Of a stretch of 64,000 bases of DNA, positions 56,100 to 63,404 are shown piece after piece. Position 1 is the first letter of the stretch, and each line of letters begins with the position of its first letter. A program made the position numbers and the translations under genes. Under the pieces are notes generated by a model. The model had not been told where the DNA came from and made no database searches. It worked only from the letters and a program-made list of their open reading frames with translations. This DNA is from Candidatus Aphodousia gallistercoris (GTDB lineage Bacteria; Pseudomonadota; Gammaproteobacteria; Burkholderiales; Burkholderiaceae_F). The stretch is from the NCBI GenBank assembly GCA_018714185.1, contig DVNT01000008.1:1-64000 (forward strand). Reading direction: 5' to 3'.

Positions 56100-57500
56100 A
56101 TGCGTATTGAACATGATGGTTTAGGCGAACTGAAGCTTCCCGATGAGGCCTATTACGGCAGCGTGGCAGAACGCCACCGTGTAGCCTTTGACGTCGGCCC
56201 CTTTACATTAGACGATTACGCCCCGTACATTAAAGCTGTTGCTTTGATCAAAATTGCGTGCGCACGGGCCAACGCCGAAATCGGCGCTTTAGACCCCCGG
56301 AAAGCAGAATGGATTGAAAAGGCGGCATGGGAAGTGGCTGAGGGAAAATTTGCCGGTAACTTTAATATCAATATTTTCCGAGGTTCGGGTACTCCGCTTA
56401 ATGCGGCTGTCAATGAGGTGATCGCCCACCGCGCCAATGAAATGCTCACCGGGGACAAGACCCAAGGAGGCATTCATCCCAACACTCACGTGAATATGGC
56501 CCAATCGAGCAATGACGTTATTCCTTCGGCCAAGGATTTGGTGATTTATTGGGAGTTGGACAAGGTGATTGAGGCGGCCGGCCGTTTTGCCGAAGTCCTG
56601 CATGAGAAAGCGGTTGAATTTAAGGATGTCCTTAAGCTGGGCCGTACCGGTCTTCAAGACGCAGTGCCAATTACCATGGGCCAAGAGCTTGAAGGCTACT
56701 CTCACGGCATCTTTCGGATGCGCGATCGTTTGCTAACGGAGAGAGCCCGCTGGAACCACTCCTGCTTAGGCGGAACGGCTGTAGGAACCGGTATGGGTTG
56801 CATGCCGGGCTTTAGGGCTGTCATTCATAAGCATTTGTCGGCCGTTTTAGCTCGAAAGATGGAACCTGAGGAAAATCTTGTCGACGGCATGATGGCCTTG
56901 GACGGTTTAATTATTGTCCATGCTCACATCTTGGCCCTGTCGACGGAAATTTGGAAAGTCACTCGGGACTTAAGGATTATGTCGAGCGGAAAACGTACCG
57001 GTTTAAGGGAAATCCAACTTCCTTTACGCAACGACGACGAACCGGACTACGCAGAGCTGCTCATTACGACAACCAATCGAGTCAGTGCCAACAATTCGGG
57101 CGTGGTGCTGGGCGTTCAGTCCGGCTGGCTCAACTTAGGAAGCGCGTCGGGAATTCCGATTCGCTGCATCATCTCCAGCTGCGAAATGCTCGCTAATGCG
57201 ATGAATCTTTTTGTCGATAAGATACTGGTGCACATCAAGGCCAATGCTGCTCACTGTGCGGAATTGGCTGAAAAATCCGCCTCACTTTCGACGATGATTT
57301 CAGCGATTTTTGGCTATGAGATCGGTACCAAAGTGGCACACTTTGCAATCGAACATGACCTGACTTGCAAGCAGGCTGCCTTGGAGCTGAGGGTTTTACC
57401 CGAGGCTGTCATCGAAGACTTGTTTGACATTCACAATTTGGTTGAAGCCGATCGTATGGAGGCTTTGTTCCACAAGTACGCTTCCTATCGAAATGTTTAG
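56100..57500 (+). CDS. Aspartase-superfamily subunit B: keeps the substrate loops, lacks the catalytic Ser loop
   Basis: 466 residues; AAAGGAG precedes ATG 56100. Kept parts: EAYYGSVAERHR, SGTPLNAAVNEV (96-107), HPNTHVNMAQSSND (126-139), GRTGLQDAVPITMGQE (from 181) and the C-terminal domain. The GSSIMPGKxNP loop is absent: after LREIQLP the sequence runs LRNDDEPDYAELL (from 309), with no Ser pair, Lys or Asn. The rest of the fold continues normally, so this is not a frameshift. It forms a matched set with subunit A directly upstream. Non-catalytic paralogue is the alternative, but the same complementary loss in a second pair (60278/61628) argues against it. Confidence 0.86.
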   Translation: MRIEHDGLGELKLPDEAYYGSVAERHRVAFDVGPFTLDDYAPYIKAVALIKIACARANAEIGALDPRKAEWIEKAAWEVAEGKFAGNFNINIFRGSGTPLNAAVNEVIAHRANEMLTGDKTQGGIHPNTHVNMAQSSNDVIPSAKDLVIYWELDKVIEAAGRFAEVLHEKAVEFKDVLKLGRTGLQDAVPITMGQELEGYSHGIFRMRDRLLTERARWNHSCLGGTAVGTGMGCMPGFRAVIHKHLSAVLARKMEPEENLVDGMMALDGLIIVHAHILALSTEIWKVTRDLRIMSSGKRTGLREIQLPLRNDDEPDYAELLITTTNRVSANNSGVVLGVQSGWLNLGSASGIPIRCIISSCEMLANAMNLFVDKILVHIKANAAHCAELAEKSASLSTMISAIFGYEIGTKVAHFAIEHDLTCKQAALELRVLPEAVIEDLFDIHNLVEADRMEALFHKYASYRNV

Positions 57501-57520
57501 TCGCTAATACGGCATGTATG

Positions 57521-57548
57521 GCCGGGTGGCCCCAAGGGTCAGCCCGGC
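57521..57548 (+). terminator. Hairpin ending the dcu-lyase operon
   Basis: GCCGGG...CCCGGC with inner TGGCCC/GGGTCA gives a long GC-rich stem around CAA, 20 bases after the subunit B stop. There is no T tract, so it may also act as an RNA stabiliser. Confidence 0.5.
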
Positions 57549-57601
57549 TGTTGTGCTGATTTGATACCCTCATCGGTGCTTTCTGTTTTTTCGGCTGAGT
57601 C

Positions 57602-58399
57602 ATGAATCTACTTTCTTCTTTCATCGAATCGTTTTTCTTTCAGTGTGATAACCGTTCTTACTGGATCCCACAGCATTTTGGTCTAGCAGGAAAGTATTTT
57701 TTTGCTGAGGCAGCCGATAAGAAAAAACGCATTTCTGCGGGGCTTATTCGTCATCCGGATGTGCAGTCTGCACCGACGGTTTTGTACTTTTATGCCGGCT
57801 TGCGCAATTGGCAATTCAATCTACCGCAAATACTTTATTTGCTTCTGAGCGGCTACCAAGTTGTTGTCTTTGACTATGCCGGAGCCGGAGCTAGTGAAGG
57901 GCCTCTTAGCTTGGATGGGATGAGCGAGGATGCCCGGCTGGTCTTTGAGCATTCAAAGAAAAACCGAATATTCGAAGGCAAAATTTCTGTGTTTGCCCAA
58001 GGAGTAGGCTGTGACGCCGCCCTGCGTTTTTGCCTAACCTACCCCACAGAAGTATCTGCCCTTATTTTGGAATCACCCTATTACTCGCGAAAGGGGTGGT
58101 TGCAGGATCACTGGGGACCGATGGTAGGCGATTTTGCCGCATGGTCTTTAAAAACACATTCGCCTGAGCCCAAAGATATTATCCCGCAGCTTACTGTGCC
58201 AACCTTGGTCTTTTTCCCCGGGAAAAATTTGTATTTACCAGAAAAGCAAAAGCAACTCTTTATTGAACACGCCGGTGACAACGTGACAATCAACTTAGCA
58301 CCTAAACGTGAATACTTATCCACTTTTGTTGGCAATTTTAATAAAGAGCAAGAGTGCGCCCTTAACTTTTTAAATAAAAACCAAACAGACACTGAATAA
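57602..58399 (+). CDS. Alpha/beta-hydrolase-fold protein lacking the whole catalytic triad (paralogue 2)
   Basis: 265 residues, clear paralogue of the protein at 40005. Shared blocks include the N-terminal YWxPQHFG, the DYAGAGASEG turn, ILESPYYSRKGW and DHWGPMVGDFAAWSL. The nucleophile elbow reads A-Q-G-V-G (Ser to Gly134), the acid position reads GKNLYL (Asp to Asn209), and the His position reads NKEQECAL (His to Gln near 250). No triad residue remains, while the fold is conserved. No ribosome site is evident before ATG 57602. It follows subunit B on the same strand. It is probably a binding or structural partner rather than an esterase; the ligand is unknown. Confidence 0.82.
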   Translation: MNLLSSFIESFFFQCDNRSYWIPQHFGLAGKYFFAEAADKKKRISAGLIRHPDVQSAPTVLYFYAGLRNWQFNLPQILYLLLSGYQVVVFDYAGAGASEGPLSLDGMSEDARLVFEHSKKNRIFEGKISVFAQGVGCDAALRFCLTYPTEVSALILESPYYSRKGWLQDHWGPMVGDFAAWSLKTHSPEPKDIIPQLTVPTLVFFPGKNLYLPEKQKQLFIEHAGDNVTINLAPKREYLSTFVGNFNKEQECALNFLNKNQTDTE

Positions 58400-58428
58400 A
58401 GCCAAAGAACCAATTGATCGGATTAGAG

Positions 58429-59382
58429 TTATTTTTGCTCCTCGATCAAAATGTTGGGATTGCACCGACGACAAAGAGTAGCAATCTCCTCTGCTTCATT
58501 TTCAAATTCATTCATGCGATTGACAACATAAAACTTTAATTTGTCTTCCGAGTTAAAAATGGGGAGTTTGGCAATTTTCCCCTCGTAGTCAATGCCCGAC
58601 AAAAGAGTTGAGGGGCGCGAAATGGCCCACCCGAGCCCCTCTTTAATCATTTCAACGAGTACAACATCACTATCAACTTCAAATAGGGATGGAAATTGCA
58701 AGTGTTGGCTTGCAAGAAAACGATCGTTTAGCCGACCCGCGCCGCTGTTGCCGGAAATGGAAATCATTGGAAGCCCGCAGTGCAGCAGTTCATCGAGAGT
58801 CCAATTTGCTCGAGTCGCTGCCAGTGTTTGAGGCAATAAAAGTACGGAGGGTTCCTCATAGACAAAACGACGAGTCAATCCTTTAATTTCATCAAAGGAG
58901 TCACAAATTAAGATCACATCGGCTTCGTGATCCAAAAGGCGCTTAACAAGGACATCACTGCTTCCAGTGAATTGAATAAATCTTGAAATTCTCCGTCCAA
59001 AAGACTCAGCGACTCTTGGAGCCACCAATCTTCTGGTACTCTCTGTGCAGCCAAAGCGTAATATTGGACGCAAAAAATTTTCTGATCTCAGTGTTTTTAT
59101 CAAGGCCTCAATATTCGCTGCATTACGACGAATTTCATCATACAAGGCCACAGCTTCCGGAGTCGGACGGATAGGTCTTACGCGTCGATCAAAAAGAGTT
59201 ATCCCAATCGTCTCCTCCAATTTTTGAATAATTTTGCTAAGAGCAGACTGCGAAATCCCTAAGCTTTTTGCGGCAAGCGAGAAATTCCTTCGATCATATA
59301 ACACCAAAAAAGAGTTCCATGATTCACTCAAAGAATACATTCGATTGCTGTTTTTAATCGCACTTATACGCTGCAGCATCAT
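58429..59382 (-). CDS. LysR-family regulator, last gene of the D-C lyase operon
   Basis: 317 residues. Helix-turn-helix near 18-75 (WNSFLVLYDRRNFSLAAKSL, ISQSALSKIIQKLEE, LFDRRVRPIRPTPEA). Its start overlaps the EamA stop (TCATGATG), so it belongs to the same minus-strand transcript as subunits D, C and EamA. A LysR gene inside the operon it probably controls is less usual than a divergent one and suggests autoregulation. Its nearest relative here by eye is the LysR protein at 37129. Confidence 0.86.
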   Translation of the reverse strand: MMLQRISAIKNSNRMYSLSESWNSFLVLYDRRNFSLAAKSLGISQSALSKIIQKLEETIGITLFDRRVRPIRPTPEAVALYDEIRRNAANIEALIKTLRSENFLRPILRFGCTESTRRLVAPRVAESFGRRISRFIQFTGSSDVLVKRLLDHEADVILICDSFDEIKGLTRRFVYEEPSVLLLPQTLAATRANWTLDELLHCGLPMISISGNSGAGRLNDRFLASQHLQFPSLFEVDSDVVLVEMIKEGLGWAISRPSTLLSGIDYEGKIAKLPIFNSEDKLKFYVVNRMNEFENEAEEIATLCRRCNPNILIEEQK

Positions 59383-60278
59383 GACTCCGTTATTGAGCTA
59401 TTTTTTTGTTCCCGAAGGCTCCCCCCGCATAATAAAACAATAATGGAAATAAAAATTAAACCGATCCCTGTTAATCTCGTTGGACTAGAATCCTCATGCA
59501 ACAGGAAAATACCCCAACAGGCCGCCCCCATAGGTTCGGCAAGACATAGTGTTGATGCAACGATAGGACTAATGTAACCCGTACCAGCTGTCAACAATGT
59601 GAAAGCCATGCCTGCAGTGACTATGCCAATTCCAAGGCAAACAAAAATTCCTCTCGGAGTAAGGGTCCATTGGATTGGGAAGAGGAAAAGAACTGGGAAA
59701 AGTACTAAAGCAATCGTTAGTAAAACCATCATTATTGACGCTTCCGGCCCAATCGTTTCTACAAGTTTGGGACTCGCGGTGATATAAGCTGCATACGTCA
59801 AGCCATCAAGAAGAAGAAGCCCAATGAAAAAGATTCGAGACAGATCCAAATCAAATCCGTTAATGCAAACGATCCCTCCAATGGCCATGGCTGTGGCAAT
59901 GTACCACTCGATATGCGGCGACTTTTTAAAAACTAAACGTGCAATGACAGCAGCCCAAATGGGAGAGCTTCCTACCGAGATGATCGCCCCGGCGGAAACA
60001 CCGATATAGTACATCCCTGAAAAAAAACAAAGCTGACCGATCAAGAGACAGGCGGAGCAAAACAAAAGTGTCTTAACCGGTAGGATACTGATTGATTTCG
60101 GAAGTTTATTAGTCACTACACACCAACACAGGAGAAAAAGTCCTCCTACCAACATTCTCGCTTCAGTTATCACGAAAGGGGTGGCACCATCAGGAGCTAT
60201 CGCTTGCAATGTACCGCTAACGCTAAAGCAGAGAGCACTCAATAGGGTCAGTATGGCGCCTTTGCATGTGTTTGGCAT
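59379..60278 (-). CDS. EamA/DMT-family transporter (2)
   Basis: 299 residues with ten membrane segments in two EamA repeats (first repeat LTLLSALCFSVSGTLQAIAP, second near 150 with IFFIGLLLLDGLTYAAYI; ending LAEPMGAACWGIFLLHED). Its ATG shares one base with the stop of subunit C (TAATG) and its stop overlaps the LysR start, so translation is coupled on both sides. It is probably a carrier for the substrate or amine product of the D/C lyase. It replaces, in this operon, the Dcu carrier found with pair A/B. Confidence 0.86.
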   Translation of the reverse strand: MPNTCKGAILTLLSALCFSVSGTLQAIAPDGATPFVITEARMLVGGLFLLCWCVVTNKLPKSISILPVKTLLFCSACLLIGQLCFFSGMYYIGVSAGAIISVGSSPIWAAVIARLVFKKSPHIEWYIATAMAIGGIVCINGFDLDLSRIFFIGLLLLDGLTYAAYITASPKLVETIGPEASIMMVLLTIALVLFPVLFLFPIQWTLTPRGIFVCLGIGIVTAGMAFTLLTAGTGYISPIVASTLCLAEPMGAACWGIFLLHEDSSPTRLTGIGLIFISIIVLLCGGSLREQKNSSITES

Positions 60279-61600
60279 TACTTTTTCTCCGGGAAAGGCT
60301 CCGAGGAAGCCGGCTCATTACCACCAGCCGAAAATATTTTGGAAATTTCCGTTTCCGGTAAAACGTGGAGAGCTAAGTATGCTTCCTTCACCGTACAGTC
60401 CCTCTCAATCGCAAGCTTCACGACTTCTTTCGCTTTTTGCTCGCCAATTTTATTTTTGACCAACAACACTAATGCTAAGGAGCGATTGACTAAATCAGAG
60501 CATCGCTTTTCGTTGGCAGTGATACCTTGGATGCAAAGATCGGCAAAACTAATCATCGTTCTTGCCAAAAGATCGGTGCTATTTATAAAACTTCTGAGGG
60601 GTACGAAAGAGGAGTTTCCGCCTTCTAGCCAACCCGATTTCATTGCCATGACAAGGCCCGTGTGGTTAGCGTCGACTTGATCAACGGTAGTAAAAACCAT
60701 CTCGGCAATAACTGGATTGAGCTTTCCGGGCATGATTGATGATCCCGGGGCTACGGCAGGAACCGTAATCTCTTGTAAACCACCGCGAGGACCGCTACAC
60801 ATTAGACGAATATCATGCGCTACACGCCAAACCTGTACGGACACAGCCTGAGCAATTGCATGGCTCAACATGAGGCTATCATTGGCTATAAGGCGATCAT
60901 TGAAATTCTCAGCCACTTGAACCGGCCACTGAAGCAATAGTGACAACTTTTGAGCTGCATGAGATGCATATACACGATTACTGTTATTCGTCGTTCCAAT
61001 TTCGTCAGAGCCAATAAGGCTGACAATGGGACGGCTGTAGTCCTCTTTTAATCGTTCAAGCAAACGTTGCATACCGCTGGCGTAACCCAAAAATTGATCC
61101 CCCAGAGAAGTGGGTAGATAGTCACGCAATCCAAGGCGTCCTAGTTTCTCCACATTCTGAAAAGCTTTTGCTTTCTGTAGCAGTACTTCTGTAAAGTGTT
61201 CGGAAGCTAGTATTAGCTTTTTCAATCCGAGGTGCCGGACGATTTCACTAGCCGTGGCGGTACAAGCATTAACCGAAAGAGACAAATGCAACTCTTTCCT
61301 GCACATATCAAGATTTTCTTTTGGAATTTCTCTTAAAATCGCCGAATCGATTTCTGCATTCAGTACATCCTTACTGCCTCCGTAAATACATCCTGTGAAC
61401 AAATCTTTTACCGAACTCGACATAAGGCGGTCACAAGCCTTGATTAGCGGCAATGCTTGTTCCTCATTGATTTTTCCCATTTCTAACCTGGCTTTTAACG
61501 CAGCTTTTTTTACCCAGAGAAACGCTTTAATCACATCTGCATAATCGCCGTATTTGAGGGATCCGACATTGAAAACATTGTTGGTTGCTGTGGATTTCAT
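60278..61600 (-). CDS. Aspartase-superfamily subunit C: keeps the catalytic Ser loop, lacks the substrate loops
   Basis: 440 residues; AAAGGGG precedes ATG 61600. It keeps CSGPRGGLQEITVPAVAPG followed by GSSIMPGKLNP (286-296) and the C-terminal domain. It lacks the YYGxQT block. SGTSxNMN is replaced by GGSKDVLNAEID, and HPNTHVN..QSSND by LHLSLSVNACTATASE (from about 105). The second region reads GRLGLRDYLPTSLGDQF (from 154) in place of GRTxLQDAVPxTxGQEF. The pattern of loss equals that of subunit A. The partner with the missing parts, subunit D, is directly upstream in the operon, 27 bases away. EamA is coupled downstream. Confidence 0.86.
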   Translation of the reverse strand: MKSTATNNVFNVGSLKYGDYADVIKAFLWVKKAALKARLEMGKINEEQALPLIKACDRLMSSSVKDLFTGCIYGGSKDVLNAEIDSAILREIPKENLDMCRKELHLSLSVNACTATASEIVRHLGLKKLILASEHFTEVLLQKAKAFQNVEKLGRLGLRDYLPTSLGDQFLGYASGMQRLLERLKEDYSRPIVSLIGSDEIGTTNNSNRVYASHAAQKLSLLLQWPVQVAENFNDRLIANDSLMLSHAIAQAVSVQVWRVAHDIRLMCSGPRGGLQEITVPAVAPGSSIMPGKLNPVIAEMVFTTVDQVDANHTGLVMAMKSGWLEGGNSSFVPLRSFINSTDLLARTMISFADLCIQGITANEKRCSDLVNRSLALVLLVKNKIGEQKAKEVVKLAIERDCTVKEAYLALHVLPETEISKIFSAGGNEPASSEPFPEKK

Positions 61601-61627
61601 ATTATTTACCCCTTTCCTTTAGCTAAC

Positions 61628-63082
61628 TCAGTCGATGTGACGTAATTGACCGCAGCGCCTGAACATTTCTACCATTGCTTCTCGGTCAGTAAGTTTTTGA
61701 AGATCAAACAGTTCTTCAGCGACTTCTGGATTTAAGAGTTTGTCTTCCAAGGCAGCGGATTTACACGAAATGCCTTCCCTGTATGCTTTTTGTGCAATTT
61801 TTGTCCCTATGGGGTATCCGAAAAGAGCGCTCACCATGGTAGCTAAGGAAGTTGACATCTCTGCATTCTCTTGGACCCTTTCTTGATTAACGGTAATTCC
61901 GCGAATACATTGATCAGAGAAAAGCCTAAAACCTTTTGTTATATTTTCGAGGGTCTCAATAGATCCCATGAAGCTGGCCCCGTCAGTAATCGCCTCATCA
62001 CTGTCGTTTTCATTTACTGTGAGAGTGGCAACATGATCGGCAATAATGGACTGTTGCATGATTTGATAAATCATGTCTGGTATGTAGGGATAGTCATCTC
62101 CCCCTATTGATGCGGGCCCAGTAAAAACATGGGGCAGTTTAATTTCACCGAATCCAGAACGCGGGCCTGAAGACAAAATGCAAAGGTCAGAACAGATGCG
62201 AGCGGCACCGCAGGTAATCGCTTTGAGCAGCCCCCCGAGCACCATGTTATGGTCACAGTTTTGCATTCCATCAAACACGGCACTATCTTGAATTACTTCA
62301 TCATTCCAAGTCGGCCATCGAACTTCAAACCCTACAACGTTGGAAAGATTCGACATGATCCGTTCCGAGTACCCCGGCATCTGCCCCATACCGGTTCCTA
62401 AAACCGTTGCGCCTAAAACGACCTCACGATATTCATCTCGATAGCTTTCAAGCTTCCTACGATTTCTGTACATCATATGCTGCCAGCCACCGAAAACCTG
62501 GCCGAAAGTATTAGGAACCGCGTCTTGCAGGCAAGTTCTTCCTAAGCGAACAACGTGCTGGAATTCTTTTGCTTTTTCACCTAAAGCGCTCTCCAAATCT
62601 TTAATACTTTCCAGGGCCTCACCAATCATTCGAAACAAAACAATGGATTGAACCGTAGGATAAACGTCATTGCTGGATTGGCACATGTTAACGTGAGTAT
62701 TAGGATGAATCTGATCGTATCCCTTATGCCCGGTTAGGATTTCGTTTGCACGATTAGCGATGACTTCGTTGGCATTCATGTTGGCCCCGGTACCGTGTGA
62801 GCGCCAGATATTAATCGGGAATTGATCATTGAATCGCCCCTCAATCACCTCATTACAAGCCTCAACAATCGCTTGTGCTTTATGTTCCTCCAATGCACCA
62901 ATTTTTGCGTTCGTCATGGCACACGCTTTTTTGATTTCTGCCAATGCACGAATTACCTGCGGGAGTTCTTCAAATGTATGATCGGTAACATTATGGTTTT
63001 GGGCGCACCGTACTGTTTGAATGCCATAGTAAGCATCGTCCGGTACAAGCAATTCTCCCAAAGCATCTTTTTCCCTGCGCAT
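61628..63082 (-). CDS. Aspartase-superfamily subunit D: keeps the substrate loops, lacks the catalytic Ser loop
   Basis: 484 residues; AAGGAGC precedes ATG 63082. It keeps DAYYGIQTVR, HGTGANMNANEV (96-107), HPNTHVNMCQSSND (126-139) and GRTCLQDAVPNTFGQVF (from 181), all close to real aspartase. The Ser loop is replaced: after FGEIKLP the sequence reads HVFTGPASIGGDDYPY (322-330 for GPASIGGDD), so Ser-Ser-Ile-Met-Pro-x-Lys-x-Asn is lost. It also has an insert (VRWPTWNDEVIQDSA, near 255-270) not seen in aspA. The C-terminal domain is intact and most like that of subunit B. As first gene of the D-C-EamA-LysR operon it probably forms a heteromer with subunit C. Confidence 0.86.
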   Translation of the reverse strand: MRREKDALGELLVPDDAYYGIQTVRCAQNHNVTDHTFEELPQVIRALAEIKKACAMTNAKIGALEEHKAQAIVEACNEVIEGRFNDQFPINIWRSHGTGANMNANEVIANRANEILTGHKGYDQIHPNTHVNMCQSSNDVYPTVQSIVLFRMIGEALESIKDLESALGEKAKEFQHVVRLGRTCLQDAVPNTFGQVFGGWQHMMYRNRRKLESYRDEYREVVLGATVLGTGMGQMPGYSERIMSNLSNVVGFEVRWPTWNDEVIQDSAVFDGMQNCDHNMVLGGLLKAITCGAARICSDLCILSSGPRSGFGEIKLPHVFTGPASIGGDDYPYIPDMIYQIMQQSIIADHVATLTVNENDSDEAITDGASFMGSIETLENITKGFRLFSDQCIRGITVNQERVQENAEMSTSLATMVSALFGYPIGTKIAQKAYREGISCKSAALEDKLLNPEVAEELFDLQKLTDREAMVEMFRRCGQLRHID

Positions 63083-63404
63083 GTTTTAGCTCCTTCCTTA
63101 CTTACAAGGAAAATCGTTTGAATGTTTTGATTATTGCTGATTGTCAGAGTAACGATGAATATGATGATTGCATGGAAAAATTCTAATTCCATTCAGGAAT
63201 AATCATTATTTAACTATATGAAAAACTTTAGAAATATTTTTTCTTTTATTTTGGACCACAGCGACATTGTTATAAAAAATAAATTTAACTAATGCTCTCT
63301 ACAAGCCTATTTAATTATGATTCGTACCTTTCAGATCCCTCCTTAATATGAAAAAAGCTGATTACATCAGCAATCTCAAGTTTCCGAAATAAGGAGAGAA
63401 GTCA
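63083..63404. promoter_or_regulatory. Divergent control region between the subunit D operon and the ureohydrolase gene
   Basis: 322 bases, AT-rich. It should hold both promoters. A short inverted repeat ATTCC-ATTCA-GGAAT lies near 63186-63200. AAGGAG shortly before 63405 is the ureohydrolase ribosome site. No gene is visible. Confidence 0.45.

Noticed and set aside
54750..63082. Pairs A/B and D/C as simple pseudogenes or frameshifted aspartases
   Set aside because: All four frames are full length with normal ribosome sites, the folds continue beyond the lost motifs, and the losses are reciprocal in both pairs.
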